DNA of 64,000 bases from Nocardia pseudobrasiliensis NBRC 108224 (GCF_001613105.1 NZ_BDBS01000051.1:1-64000); one strand, 5' to 3'; shown: positions 55,094-64,000, counted from the first letter of the stretch. Numbers and translations are program-made. The notes: generated from the letters alone by a model not told the origin.

Positions 55094-56268
55094 GCCAACA
55101 TCCTTTCCGCGAACCCACGCTGCCGCTCGGCAATCCTTGCCCGCCAGCCTTTTTCATCGATCCGATTGCTGTCGTAGTGCGGCAGTCGCGCGGCCACCTC
55201 GTCGATGGACACCAGCGCGACCGTCGGCCCGTCCTGCGGTGTCAGCGCGCGATCGGTGCGCTGCCAGCGGAACTGCAGAATGCCGCGGCGACGGCCGGTG
55301 GTCTCGATCCAGTTGGCGATGCCGGGATCGCGCGCCGAGACGACCATGCGGATCACGCCGTCCGGATCCACCTGCGCCTGTGCGCTGTTGAGGCTGGTCT
55401 GATGGTTGACGTAGTCCAGCGAGATATACCAGCGGCTGCCGAGCTGGAAACCCTGGTACGGCGCATCGGATTTCGGCACCGTGATCACCAGCGCCTGATC
55501 CTCGGCCAGATCGAAATGCCCCACCGAGGAGTACTGCGTGCTCAGACCGCCCGGGGTGAGCCGCGGTTCGGTCAGGGTGTTGACCGGCAGGTCCAGATAG
55601 AACCACTTGGGGAAGTTGAACCAGGTGTGCACGCGCTGCACCAGCATCCGCCCGGCCGCACGATAGCGCTTGCGCAGCCCGTCCAGATCCGGTTCGGCGG
55701 GTGCGGTCCCCACCGTGTCCACCCGTTCGATACGAATACTGCCCTTACGCTCGGCGTTCCAATCGCCGTACACCTCGCGCACCGCGAGCATGGACGCGCC
55801 CTCACCGAGCACGAAATAGTTCGGGTCCGGATCATCCTTCGGCGGGCCGAATCTCAGCCGATAGCTGCCGTCGGGCTCGATGCGCACCCGCCGGTCGTCG
55901 AAGGCGTCGTCGCCGCCGGGGACGGTGGTGGCGGTGTAATCACCCTTGAGCACTTGGAAACTGAGATCGACGGTGCTGCCGCGGTGGCCGGTGACCAGGT
56001 ATTCGCCGGTCGGCTCGACATTCGCGTGGTAGTAGAGCGTATCCGGATTGTCCAGGCCCATCTTGGTATACGGCCCGGTCGAACTGACGAAGTAGGGATG
56101 ACTCGTGCCGTGGGCGCGCGCGAGCTGCAGCACCGCGGCCATACCACCGGCCAGATAGTCGTAGCCCTCCGCCAGATCCCGCTCGTCGTCGACGAAATCC
56201 GCTGCGGTGATGAGCTTCTCGGCCTCGGCGACGGCGGCCAGGAAGGGTTCGGTCAGGGGTTGTTCCAT
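55090..56268 (-). CDS. DUF1214 family protein
   Basis: 392 aa. NPDTLYYHANVEPTGEYLVTGHRG and QGFQLGSRWYISLDYVNHQTSLN, with later DPGIANWIETTG, are typical of the DUF1214 family whose function is unknown. No signal peptide and no membrane segment. ATG 56268 is set by GAGGA 6 nt upstream; a GTG at 56280 overlaps the cysNC stop. It stands between PAPS synthesis genes and the SDR and sulfotransferase, like the Rv3531c-Rv3529c trio of Mtb (from memory). Confidence 0.85.
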   Translation of the reverse strand: MEQPLTEPFLAAVAEAEKLITAADFVDDERDLAEGYDYLAGGMAAVLQLARAHGTSHPYFVSSTGPYTKMGLDNPDTLYYHANVEPTGEYLVTGHRGSTVDLSFQVLKGDYTATTVPGGDDAFDDRRVRIEPDGSYRLRFGPPKDDPDPNYFVLGEGASMLAVREVYGDWNAERKGSIRIERVDTVGTAPAEPDLDGLRKRYRAAGRMLVQRVHTWFNFPKWFYLDLPVNTLTEPRLTPGGLSTQYSSVGHFDLAEDQALVITVPKSDAPYQGFQLGSRWYISLDYVNHQTSLNSAQAQVDPDGVIRMVVSARDPGIANWIETTGRRRGILQFRWQRTDRALTPQDGPTVALVSIDEVAARLPHYDSNRIDEKGWRARIAERQRGFAERMLA

Positions 56269-56279
56269 GGATGTCCTCA

Positions 56280-58127
56280 CTACAGTCGCAGGTCGCGGCG
56301 GATGGCGGCGGCGAGTTCGGTTGGTGTGCCCCGGTCGGTGGTCACCAGCAGATCCGGATGTTCGGGACGCTCGTAGGGGGAGTCGATCCCGGTGAACTGC
56401 GGTAGCTTCCCGGCGCGCGCACGGGCGTAGAGGCCCTTGGGATCTCGCCGCTCACACGCCTCGAGCGGGGTGTCCACGAACACCTCGTGGAAGGGCAGTT
56501 CGCGGCCGTCGTGGATCAGCCGCGCCTGTGCGCGCTGCGCGGCGAACGGGCTGATCAGCGACACGATGGCCACCACACCGGCATCAGCGAACAGCGCCGC
56601 CACCTCGGCCACGCGCCGGATGTTCTCGCGGCGATCATCGTCGCCGAAGCCGAGATCGGCATTGAGGCCGTGGCGCAGATTGTCCCCGTCGAGCAGATAG
56701 GCCGGGCGGCCCTCGGCCACCAGCTGACGCTCCAATTCGACGGCGATCGTGGACTTTCCGGAGCCGGACAGCCCGGTCAGCCAGACCGTCGCCCCGGCGT
56801 GCGCCCGGCCCGCGCGCCCGACCGAGGAGCTGTGCCAGACGACCTCGCGCGCGGTTTCCCGGCCGGTGTCGCGCGCCAGGATCATGCCCGCGGCGACGGT
56901 CTGATGGGTCGCGTCGTCGATGAGGATGAAGCTGCCCGTGCGGCGGTTGTCGCGGTAGGGATCGAACATCAGCGGACGGCGGCTGCGCAGCGTCAGCCGC
57001 GCGATGTCGTTGAGCGCCAGGGTTTCCGCGCCCGCCTCGCGGTGCAGGGTATTGACGTCGAGCCGATAGTCCAACGCCGTCACGCGCACGCCGGTGCTCT
57101 GCGCGGCGGTGCGGATGGTGTATTCGGCCCCCGGCCGCAGCACGGCGTCGTCGGCGAACCAGCAGACCATGGCGTCCAGATCGTGAGCCAGATGCGGCCG
57201 ATTTCCCGGGCGCGCCAACATATCTCCGCGTCCGACATCGATCTCGTCGGTCAGGGTCAGCGAGACGGCCATACCCGTGAACGCCTCGTCCACCTTCGTC
57301 CCGCCCGGACCCCACACCCGGTCCACCCGCGTCGCGCGTCCCGAGGGCAGCACCACCACATCGTCGCCGGGCTTGAAGATGCCACCCGCGACCGTGCCCG
57401 CGTAGGCCCGGTGGCCGTCGCCCGGACGGATGACGTACTGCACGGGCAGGCGGGCATCGATCAGGTTGCGATCCGACGCGATATGCACATCCTCGAGGTG
57501 ACGCAGCAGCGGCGGGCCCGCGTACCAGGACATATGCGGGGACGGATCGACGACATTGTCCCCGAGCAGCGCCGAGCACGGCACGAAACTCAGATCGCCC
57601 ACGGTGAGTTTGGCGGCGAAATCGGCGAATTCGTCGCGGATCTCGTCGAAGCGCTCGCGCGACCACCCGACCAGGTCCATCTTGTTCACGCAGACGACCA
57701 CGTGCGGAACGCCGAGCAGCGTGGCCAGGAAGGCGTGGCGTCGAGTCTGTTCGACCACGCCCTTGCGGGCGTCGACCAGGATGAGCGCCAGATCCGCGGT
57801 GGAGGCGCCGGTGACCATATTGCGGGTGTACTGCACGTGCCCCGGGGTGTCGGCGATGACGAATTTGCGACGCGGGGTGGCGAAGTAGCGGTAGGCGACA
57901 TCGATGGTGATGCCCTGTTCACGCTCGGCGCGCAGGCCGTCGGTCACCAGCGCCAGATCCGTTGCGGCATCGCCGCGTTGGGCACTCGCGCGTTCGATGG
58001 CGGCCAGTTGATCGGTGAACAGATTCTTCGAGTCGTAGAGCAGGCGGCCGATCAGGGTGGATTTACCGTCGTCGACGCTGCCCGCGGTGGCCAAGGTCAG
58101 AAGCTTCTTCTCGGACGTATGGCTCAT
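56280..58127 (-). CDS. cysNC: Bifunctional sulfate adenylyltransferase GTPase subunit / APS kinase CysNC
   Basis: 615 aa. Residues 1-435: an EF-Tu-like GTPase with [33 protein letters not shown] and NKMDLVGW. Residues about 440-615: APS kinase with P-loop [11 protein letters not shown] around Lys458, [15 protein letters not shown] and [18 protein letters not shown]. With CysD it makes adenosine 5'-phosphosulfate and then PAPS. The ATG overlaps the cysD stop by one base (TGATG). Confidence 0.95.
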   Translation of the reverse strand: MSHTSEKKLLTLATAGSVDDGKSTLIGRLLYDSKNLFTDQLAAIERASAQRGDAATDLALVTDGLRAEREQGITIDVAYRYFATPRRKFVIADTPGHVQYTRNMVTGASTADLALILVDARKGVVEQTRRHAFLATLLGVPHVVVCVNKMDLVGWSRERFDEIRDEFADFAAKLTVGDLSFVPCSALLGDNVVDPSPHMSWYAGPPLLRHLEDVHIASDRNLIDARLPVQYVIRPGDGHRAYAGTVAGGIFKPGDDVVVLPSGRATRVDRVWGPGGTKVDEAFTGMAVSLTLTDEIDVGRGDMLARPGNRPHLAHDLDAMVCWFADDAVLRPGAEYTIRTAAQSTGVRVTALDYRLDVNTLHREAGAETLALNDIARLTLRSRRPLMFDPYRDNRRTGSFILIDDATHQTVAAGMILARDTGRETAREVVWHSSSVGRAGRAHAGATVWLTGLSGSGKSTIAVELERQLVAEGRPAYLLDGDNLRHGLNADLGFGDDDRRENIRRVAEVAALFADAGVVAIVSLISPFAAQRAQARLIHDGRELPFHEVFVDTPLEACERRDPKGLYARARAGKLPQFTGIDSPYERPEHPDLLVTTDRGTPTELAAAIRRDLRL

Positions 58128-59032
58128 CAGAAGTAGCCCTCTCGCTTGCGGTCCTCCATGCCGGAGTCCGAGATTCGATCGTCGGCGCGGGTGGCCCCTC
58201 GTTCGGTGAGCCGGGTGACCGCGGTCTCGGCGATGACCGCGGCGGGATCGGCGGCCTCGCTCTCGACGCATCCGGTACAGGTGGCGTCGCCGACGGTGCG
58301 GAAGCGCACGGTCGTCTCGAAGCTCTCCTCGCCCGGACGCTCGTCGAGAAAGCGATTGGCGGCCAACAGCATTCCGTCGCGGCGCAGCACTCGACGACGG
58401 TGCGCGTAGTACAGCGACGGCAGCTCCACCGCCTCGCGATCGATGTACTCCCAGATATCGAGCTCGGTCCAGTTCGACAGCGGGAACACCCGAATGTGTT
58501 CACCCGCACGATGTCTGCCGTTGTAGAGATTCCAGATCTCGGGCCGCTGCGCCCGCGGCTCCCACGCGCCGAATTCGTCGCGGAAGCTGAACACCCGCTC
58601 CTTGGCCCGGGCCTTCTCCTCGTCGCGGCGCGCGCCGCCGAATACCGCGTCGAACCGATGCTCGCCGATCGCACGCAGCAAGGTGTTGGTCTGCAGGCGA
58701 TTTCGGCTCTCCCCCGCCCGCTCCACCACCCGCCCGGCGTCGATATCGTCCTGCACCCGCGCCACCAGCAGCCGCGCCCCCAATCGCGCCGCGGTGCGAT
58801 CGCGGAACTCGAGTACCTCGTCGAAGTTGTGCCCGGTATCGATGTGCAGCAGCGAAAACGGCAGCGCCGCGGGCCAGAACGCCTTGCGGGCCAGCTCCAG
58901 CATCACCGCCGAATCCTTGCCGCCGGAGAACAGCAGCACCGGCCGCTCGAAGGTCGCCGCCACCTCCCGGAAGATGTGCACCGATTCGGCCTCCAAGGCC
59001 GCCAGATGCGACAGCTCGTATCCGGCCCGCAT
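58127..59032 (-). CDS. cysD: Sulfate adenylyltransferase subunit 2 CysD
   Basis: 301 aa, PP-loop ATP pyrophosphatase superfamily. [19 protein letters not shown] near residue 36 is the PP loop; [36 protein letters not shown] and [15 protein letters not shown] are hallmark motifs. First gene of the five-gene operon; the ATG at 59032 follows GGGTGAG. The upstream region to the IclR gene holds a 21-bp repeat array. Confidence 0.95.
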   Translation of the reverse strand: MRAGYELSHLAALEAESVHIFREVAATFERPVLLFSGGKDSAVMLELARKAFWPAALPFSLLHIDTGHNFDEVLEFRDRTAARLGARLLVARVQDDIDAGRVVERAGESRNRLQTNTLLRAIGEHRFDAVFGGARRDEEKARAKERVFSFRDEFGAWEPRAQRPEIWNLYNGRHRAGEHIRVFPLSNWTELDIWEYIDREAVELPSLYYAHRRRVLRRDGMLLAANRFLDERPGEESFETTVRFRTVGDATCTGCVESEAADPAAVIAETAVTRLTERGATRADDRISDSGMEDRKREGYF

Positions 59033-59073
59033 CGCTCACCCACTCACCGCGCCGATCCGCCACCACATCGCAT

Positions 59074-59136
59074 CCCGGCTTCAGAGCCCATGTACCCGGC
59101 TTCAGAGTCCGTGGACCCGAATTCAGAGCCCATATA
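59074..59136. repeat. Three 21-bp tandem repeats between cysD and the IclR gene
   Basis: Units at 59074-59094, 59095-59115 and 59116-59136 begin CCCGGCTTCAGAGCCC or close variants and differ at a few places; a partial unit CCCGACC follows. The 21-bp length is two helical turns, so all copies face the same side of the DNA. Confidence 0.8.
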
Positions 59137-59160
59137 CCCGACCGAAGGGAGGGTTGCAGT

Positions 59161-59174
59161 GTCGAATATTCGAC
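59161..59174. promoter_or_regulatory. 14-bp palindrome upstream of the IclR gene
   Basis: GTCGAATATTCGAC is a perfect palindrome; a related CGTTCGATATTG follows at once. It covers the region just upstream of the proposed -10 (TATCGT, 59177-59182) of the leaderless regulator gene, a suitable operator for autoregulation. Confidence 0.55.
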
Positions 59175-59176
59175 GC

Positions 59177-59182
59177 TATCGT
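59177..59182 (+). promoter_or_regulatory. -10-like element of the IclR gene
   Basis: TATCGT, 8 nt before GTG 59191; no Shine-Dalgarno. Confidence 0.4.
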
Positions 59183-59190
59183 TCGATATT

Positions 59191-60123
59191 GTGACACCGA
59201 CGATAGGCCGATCGCGCCGAGCCGGTCAAGAACCTGTTTCAGAAAACGGTTCCGATCCCGCCCTCGCGTCACCGCCCACCCAGCGCGTCGTCCGCGTGAT
59301 CGAACTGCTGTCCCGCCGCCCGGCCGAGCATCTGTCCCTGGCCCGGATCGTGCGCGACACCGGCATGTCCCGGGCCACCGCGCACGCGGTGCTCACTCAA
59401 CTGACCGCCGACGGCTGGACGATCCGCGACGCCGACGGCAACTACGGCCTGAGCCTGGGCCTGCTCACGATCGCGCGCCGCGCCGAGGCCGCCTTCCCGC
59501 TGCGCCGCCTGGCGGCGGATCCGATGCGGGATTTGGCCGCGCGGCTGCGGGTCCCGGTCTTCCTGGCCGAACGCGACAACGGCGTGATCCTCATCACCGA
59601 GGTCCTCGGCAGCCCGTCGGTACCGTGGATCCGCCCCGGCCGCCGCATGCCGCTGGCACCCCCGGTCGCGCGTGAATTCGTCGCGTGGGCGGCCGAATCC
59701 GAGCGCAGCGCCTGGCTCGAGACCGCCGATCCGATCCACCGCGAGCGCCTGCTCGCGGTCCTCGACGCCGTGCGCGAGCGCGGCTATTCGGTCGAACGCC
59801 TCGCCGACGAATCCGCGCCCATGCTGGAAGCCCTTGCCACCCTGCGCAATTCACCGGTCACCGACCCGCTGCGACACCGCCTCAACGCCATGATCGCCGA
59901 CCTGATCACCATCGACTACCTCCCGGCCGAACTCGGCCCCGAGAACGCGGTCGTCACGGTCGCCGCTCCGATCTTCAGCGAACCGGCCACCGTCACCGCC
60001 ACCGTCGTCGTCTGCCCCGACACCCTGCTGTCGGCAGCGGATCTGGAGCGGATGGGTGCGGCCGTGCGCGAGACGGCCGACCTGATCACCCGGAAATCGG
60101 GTGGCCCGGCCGACCTGTCGTGA
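59191..60123 (+). CDS. IclR-like transcriptional regulator
   Basis: 310 aa. N-terminal winged helix: QRVVRVIELLSRRPAEHLSLARIVRDTGMSRATAHAVLTQL, then a ligand-binding domain with VFLAERDNGVILITEVLG and RRMPLAPPVAREFVAWA. Divergent from the cysD-cysNC-DUF1214-SDR-sulfotransferase operon and separated from it by a repeat array and a palindrome, so it is the likely local regulator. GTG 59191 is preceded by no Shine-Dalgarno. Confidence 0.88.
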   Translation: MTPTIGRSRRAGQEPVSENGSDPALASPPTQRVVRVIELLSRRPAEHLSLARIVRDTGMSRATAHAVLTQLTADGWTIRDADGNYGLSLGLLTIARRAEAAFPLRRLAADPMRDLAARLRVPVFLAERDNGVILITEVLGSPSVPWIRPGRRMPLAPPVAREFVAWAAESERSAWLETADPIHRERLLAVLDAVRERGYSVERLADESAPMLEALATLRNSPVTDPLRHRLNAMIADLITIDYLPAELGPENAVVTVAAPIFSEPATVTATVVVCPDTLLSAADLERMGAAVRETADLITRKSGGPADLS

Positions 60124-60139
60124 ATTACGGTGCTCACCC

Positions 60140-61405
60140 ATGTCGACAGACACGCCCGCGGCCGTGGCGGCCCACACGCACAGCCTGTCCGCCCTGGATT
60201 CCGCGACCGATGCCGAATTGGCCGCCATGGCCGATATCGCCGACGGCGCAACGGTTGTCGCGCTCGGCGAGGGCGCGCACTTCGTCGCCGAATTCGGTGC
60301 GGCCCGTCGCCGCCTACTGCGCTATCTGGTCGAACAGCTCGGATTCACCGTATTGGCCTTCGAATTCGGTTTCGCCGAGGCCTTCGCCCTGGATGCCTGG
60401 CTGCGGGGCGACGGTCCCGAAGCCGCGCTGAGCGATCTGGCCGGAACCATGGCCTCCGGCCTGGACACCACGATGGCGCTGTGGCTGCGGCGCTACAACG
60501 CCACCGCCCAGCGCCCGGTCCGGCTGATCGGTGTGGACGTCCCCGTCGCGGGCGGTACCCTGCGTCCGGCGCTCGAACCGCTCATCGCCTATCTCGATCG
60601 GGTCGATCCCGAGCAAACCCCGCTCGCCCGTAGGGCATTGGATATCTCCGCCCGGGTCGAGGGTGATTCGGCCGCCGCCGTGGCGCCCCGCTGGGCCGCC
60701 CTGGACGAATCCGACCGCACCGCCCTGGCCGCGGCCCTGTCCCGGTTGTCGGTGCGCATGCGCGCCCTGGAACCGCTCTACCTCGCCCGCGGCGACCGCG
60801 AATCCTATGAGCTGGCCCGACGGCACCTCGACGTCGCGGTCCACACCGAGTACATGTTCACCAGCATGCACGAATTGCTCTACGGCACAGGCGGTCTCCC
60901 CATGGATCCGACCGCGCGCGACTGGCTGATGGCCGATACCCTGCGCTGGCATCTGGATCGCCTGCCCGGCGAGGCCCGGGTGGTCCTGATGGCCCACAAC
61001 AACCACATCCAGAAGACGCCGATCGAATTCGAGCCCGGCCGTATCGCGGCCTATCCCATGGGCTACTACCTGGCCGAATCATTGGGCGACGCGTATCACA
61101 CCGTGGCCTTCACCCACACCGCCGACACGGTCCCGGAAATGGTCCTCGACACCGGTCATCCGCTGGGCTTTCGCGTCGAGGAGACCGCCACCCCCACCCC
61201 GACCTCGGGCAGTTTCGAAGATGCCGTCGCGGCGGCGGGTTTCGCGAAATCGGTGTCTCTCACCAATCTTCGCCCGCTGCGAGGTGACTCCGATATCGAG
61301 CTGACCAGCCTGCGCAGTCAGAGCGTCTCGATGCCGATCGCGGTGGCGGAGGCGTTCGACGCGGTTCTCACCGTGCCCACGACCACCAATGCCTATCGCG
61401 AATAA
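60140..61405 (+). CDS. Erythromycin esterase family protein
   Basis: 421 aa. VALGEGAHFVAEF places Glu44 and His47 where the Ere enzymes have their metal-free catalytic pair, and MAHNNHIQKTP has His286 and His289, also matching by one residue the numbering of EreB. VLAFEFGFAEAFALDAWL and MGYYLAESLGDAYHT are shared. The family hydrolyses macrolide lactones, but many members act on other esters. ATG 60140 follows the IclR gene by 16 nt. Its last 13 nt overlap the SanA-like gene. Confidence 0.85.
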   Translation: MSTDTPAAVAAHTHSLSALDSATDAELAAMADIADGATVVALGEGAHFVAEFGAARRRLLRYLVEQLGFTVLAFEFGFAEAFALDAWLRGDGPEAALSDLAGTMASGLDTTMALWLRRYNATAQRPVRLIGVDVPVAGGTLRPALEPLIAYLDRVDPEQTPLARRALDISARVEGDSAAAVAPRWAALDESDRTALAAALSRLSVRMRALEPLYLARGDRESYELARRHLDVAVHTEYMFTSMHELLYGTGGLPMDPTARDWLMADTLRWHLDRLPGEARVVLMAHNNHIQKTPIEFEPGRIAAYPMGYYLAESLGDAYHTVAFTHTADTVPEMVLDTGHPLGFRVEETATPTPTSGSFEDAVAAAGFAKSVSLTNLRPLRGDSDIELTSLRSQSVSMPIAVAEAFDAVLTVPTTTNAYRE

Positions 61406-61992
61406 CGGATCAACGCCGCGACCGCTTTGGGGCCGGCGAGCCATTCGCGGATCGTATTGCGCACCAGCGTTGTTCGCTTGCACTCACAGTAGGCGTCCAC
61501 GCCGTCGGCATCGATGCCCGCGCCGCGACACAGGGCGATGGCCCGCGCCGCGTGCCGGGGCTGAGTGACGATGATCGCGCGATCGATGCCGAAATGACGA
61601 TGTGCGCGTTCACATGTCGCCCTGGTCGACACCCCCGCCCCGTCGGCCCGCACGAGGTCCGGATCGACCCCGCGCTCGAGCAGATAGCCGCGCATCGACG
61701 CGATCTCGTCACCGGACGCACCCGCCGAATCACCGGAGATCAGCACCCCGTCGACCTTGCCCGCCGCCAGCAACTCGATCGCGATATCGAGCCGTCCGCG
61801 CAGATACGCCATCGGCCGACCATCCACACCGACCCGCGCCCCCGGCACGATCACAACCGGAGCCCACGGCACGGTCTCCACTCCGAAGCGATGCCCCGCC
61901 GAGAGCCTCCTCAGCCGGACATCAGCCGACACCACGATCAATATCAGCGCCGAGCCGACGCCGAGCATCCATTTCGTCCACACCGCCATCAT
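61393..61992 (-). CDS. SanA/DUF218-like membrane protein
   Basis: 199 aa with an N-terminal membrane anchor (about 9-24) and one DUF218 domain: VVIVPGARVGVDGRPMAYLRGRLDIAIELLAAGKVDGVLISGDS, IASMRGYLLERGVDPDLVRADGAG and VTQPRHAARAIALCRGAG. E. coli SanA affects the envelope barrier to vancomycin. Convergent with the Ere-like gene, overlapping by 13 nt. Confidence 0.87.
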   Translation of the reverse strand: MMAVWTKWMLGVGSALILIVVSADVRLRRLSAGHRFGVETVPWAPVVIVPGARVGVDGRPMAYLRGRLDIAIELLAAGKVDGVLISGDSAGASGDEIASMRGYLLERGVDPDLVRADGAGVSTRATCERAHRHFGIDRAIIVTQPRHAARAIALCRGAGIDADGVDAYCECKRTTLVRNTIREWLAGPKAVAALIRYSR

Positions 61993-62027
61993 TCCGGCAG
62001 ACCGCGCGATGTCGAACCAACCGCGAC

Positions 62028-62213
62028 TCAGTTACCGCCCCCGCTGAACAGAAGCAGACGCCGCCGTCGCTCGGCACGCCTCACCGCCTCCGCCGCCGCG
62101 GCCGCCGCCTCCTGCTCCGAAGCGCCTTTACGCAGGGCCTCGTCATAAGCCGCCACACTCACCGCCTCGATCCTGGCAGCTCTCCGACGCCGAACGCCAT
62201 CAACCAGTCCCAC
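62028..62213 (-). CDS. Small basic/Ala-rich helical protein
   Basis: 61 aa if GTG 62213 is used, where GGGAGG stands 8 nt upstream; longer starts in frame reach 62321. RRRRAARIEAVSVAAYDEALRK and EQEAAAAAAEAVRRAERRRR form an amphipathic helix or coiled coil. No family recognised. 35 nt upstream of the SanA-like gene on the same strand. Confidence 0.5.
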   Translation of the reverse strand: MGLVDGVRRRRAARIEAVSVAAYDEALRKGASEQEAAAAAAEAVRRAERRRRLLLFSGGGN

Positions 62214-62334
62214 AGTTCCCGCCTCCCATATCCGAACCGATACCACCCCAGCCTGTCCCATCCCCAACCCGCAGCACATCAATCCAGAGCATGACAACCG
62301 CACCCACCACATACTCCCCACGACCGACCCACCC

Positions 62335-63584
62335 TCAAACCTCCGAACTCGCCGACCGTCGCCACGGCAGCAACAGCGAGCTGGTCACCAACAGCACGGC
62401 GGCACAGCCGATCGCGGTCCGCGTGCTGGTGGCCGCGGCCAGCAGACCTCCGACCGCGATGAATGCGGGTTGAACGCTTTTGGAGCTGATCGACCACGCG
62501 GTGCCGACGCGAGCCATGTAGTCGTCGGCAGTGGCGTTCATGCGGTAGGTGGTGAAGATTGGATTGAACACCCCGGCGCAGAACAGGAGCAGGGTGTCGG
62601 CGGCCACGATGACGATCAGTCCGCCGACACCGGGACCCGCGAGCACCATCAGCCCGAGCCAGCAGGTGCGTAAGGCTCCGAATCCGAGCAGTACCGCCCG
62701 CCCGCCGAAGCGCGTCACCAATCTCGGCGCGCACAATGCTCCGGCCAGTCCGCCCACCGTGGGAAGGCCCATCGCCAGACCGTATTGCCAAGGCGTGAAG
62801 CCCAGCTCGCGCAGCATCAGCAGCGCCATCAGCGGCCCGGTGAGCATGAGTGAGCCGCCGAACAGCATGGCGTTCCAGAACAGTCGTCGTAGCAGCGGGT
62901 GACCGAAGATGTAGGACCATCCGCTGTGAATCTCCACGGCCCGATGACGGCCGGGGCGTCGATGTTCGGGCGCGGGCTCCGGCGTGGCGATACCGCGCAG
63001 TCCGAGCGCCGACAGCAGATAACTCCCGGCGTCGACGAGGATGGTGAACGTCGCGCCGAACATCGAGACCAGTGCGCCCCCGATCGGCGCGCCGACGATG
63101 GACACCGTCCAGAACACGGTTTCCAGGCGGCTGTTCGCGCGCATCCGAATCGGTTCGGGCACCAGCGATTTCACGTAGGCGCCGTTGGCGGCGTTGAACA
63201 CGATCGTGCACAGGGCGCTCATCGCGCCCACCACGCACAGCTGCGCATAACTCAGCACCCCGAGCCACGCGGCCGCCGGAACGCTGGCGAGCACGGCGAA
63301 TGCCACCAGATCCGCCCGCACCATGATCGCGCGTTTGCGACGGAATTCGACGAACGGTCCCAATGGAAGCGCCACGGCCGCGGCCGCAATCCCTGACAGT
63401 GCCGCCATCAACGACACCTGCAGATCCGAGCGCCCACAATCAGAATCGCGACCAGCGGCAAAGCCCCCGCACCCAGCGCGCTCCCCAGTTGGCTGACAGC
63501 CGCCGAACCCCAGAGCCGATAGAAATCCGGCGAGAGCCGATCTGTGGTGTCAGGTCCGCTGGGAGAGATGGACGAGGATATCAT
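62335..63584 (-). pseudogene. MFS transporter gene split by a frameshift
   Basis: MFS-type exporter of about 415 codons. The N-terminal piece (ATG 63584 or later, to about 63431) reads DFYRLWGSAAVSQLGSAL and AGALPLVAILIVGA, the usual first membrane segment. The family pattern then continues as SDLQVSLMAALSGIAAAAVA only after one base is inserted near 63430. From there the frame is intact to 62335 with many membrane segments and FVEFRRKRAIMVRADL between TM2 and TM3. Either an inactivating 1-nt deletion or a sequencing error. The 5' end overlaps the P450 gene. Confidence 0.8.
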
Positions 63585-64000
63585 CCGCCGCCCACAGCAC
63601 GAACCGCTCGATCGGTGTAACCGTATGCCCGGCAGCGAGTTCGAAGCGGAACCGGCGAATCAAGATCGCCAGCACCAGCTCCGCCTCCACCATCGCCAAG
63701 GACGCGCCCTCGCATGCCCGGGGGCCCAGGCCGAAGGGTAGGTAGGCGTAGCGCGGGCGGGCGGAGGCTTGGGCGGGGAGGAAGCGGTCGGGGTCGAAAC
63801 GGTGTGGGGCGGGCCAGTATTCGGGGTTCAGGTGGATGGCTCGGAAGGGGAGGAAGATCGTTGTGCCGGTGGGGATCTCGTAACCGGCGAGGGTCAGGGG
63901 TGCGGTGGTTTCGCGGGCGCCGTAGGGGCCGGGGGTGTACAGGCGCATCGATTCCTGGAGGACCATGCGCAGGTAGGGCAGGTGTTTGAGGTCGCGGTAG
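63550..64000 (-). CDS. Cytochrome P450 (C-terminal part)
   Basis: The last 150 codons of a P450; the N-terminus lies past the window edge. QESMRLYTP is the K-helix ExxR motif, RFDPDRFLP the PERF-like segment, and FGLGPRACEG the heme-thiolate loop with the ligand Cys. FLPFRAIHLNPEYWP is also typical. Electron donor and substrate are unknown. Its stop overlaps the MFS gene start region by 35 nt, so the two probably belong together. Confidence 0.93.
   Translation of the reverse strand, partial: YRDLKHLPYLRMVLQESMRLYTPGPYGARETTAPLTLAGYEIPTGTTIFLPFRAIHLNPEYWPAPHRFDPDRFLPAQASARPRYAYLPFGLGPRACEGASLAMVEAELVLAILIRRFRFELAAGHTVTPIERFVLWAADDILVHLSQRT

Overview
This is about 64 kb of high-GC actinomycete chromosome. 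The gene content and order match the Mycobacterium tuberculosis Rv2154c-Rv2196 neighbourhood very closely (orthologue numbers are from memory, not from a search). Added carotenoid genes, a tight gene packing with many 4-nt ATGA/GTGA stop-start overlaps, PimB'/MptA lipoglycan enzymes and a cytochrome bcc-aa3 locus point to the mycolic-acid bacteria, most likely Nocardia or a close relative such as Rhodococcus.

Layout. 1-12.3 kb (minus strand): the division and cell wall cluster mraZ-rsmH-ftsL-like-(small unknown)-ftsI-murE-murF-mraY-murD-ftsW, with ftsW cut by the window edge. An autoregulated-looking mraZ promoter sits at its head. 12.6-29.2 kb: the mycobacterial block DUF3040, HEPN, GNAT, lppM, metF, idsA, mptA, Rv2175c-like and pknL, into which a near-complete carotenoid route is interleaved (crtO ketolase, cruF-like hydratase, cruG-like glycosyltransferase, prenyl diphosphate synthase, crtI desaturase, crtB phytoene synthase; a lycopene cyclase is not seen). 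29-41 kb: small unknown genes, aroG, RNase AS, an acyltransferase, a ROK kinase, an ArsA/MinD-type ATPase, two SRPBCC proteins, pimB', a gluzincin-type membrane protein and two NlpC/P60 endopeptidases. 41.6-45.7 kb: a DEDDh exonuclease/GIY-YIG fusion, a TetX-like monooxygenase with its MarR regulator, an orphan AsnC domain and a small exported protein. 45.9-50.2 kb: ctaE-qcrC-qcrA-qcrB of the respiratory supercomplex. 50.4-53.1 kb: an unknown gene, trpD, a DUF218 protein and a MaoC-type hydratase. 53.1-60.1 kb: the operon cysD-cysNC-DUF1214-SDR-sulfotransferase with a divergent IclR regulator and a 21-bp repeat array between them. 60.1-64 kb: an erythromycin-esterase family protein, a SanA-like protein, a frameshifted MFS transporter and a truncated (window edge) cytochrome P450.

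How the genes work together. The first third makes and places peptidoglycan; PknL and its probable substrate, the NlpC/P60 enzymes, PimB', MptA and the acyltransferase extend the envelope theme. Prenyl diphosphates link the polyprenol-dependent wall enzymes to the carotenoid genes. The cys operon makes PAPS and hands it, within one transcript, to a sulfotransferase, which suggests a dedicated sulfation pathway rather than cysteine synthesis.

Recurring sequence themes: many genes have a TAnnnT-type -10 element 6-7 nt before the start codon and no Shine-Dalgarno, as expected of leaderless mRNAs; and several operon ends carry GC-rich hairpins followed by degenerate 18-28 bp tandem arrays. No tRNA, rRNA, insertion sequence, integrase or CRISPR array was seen.
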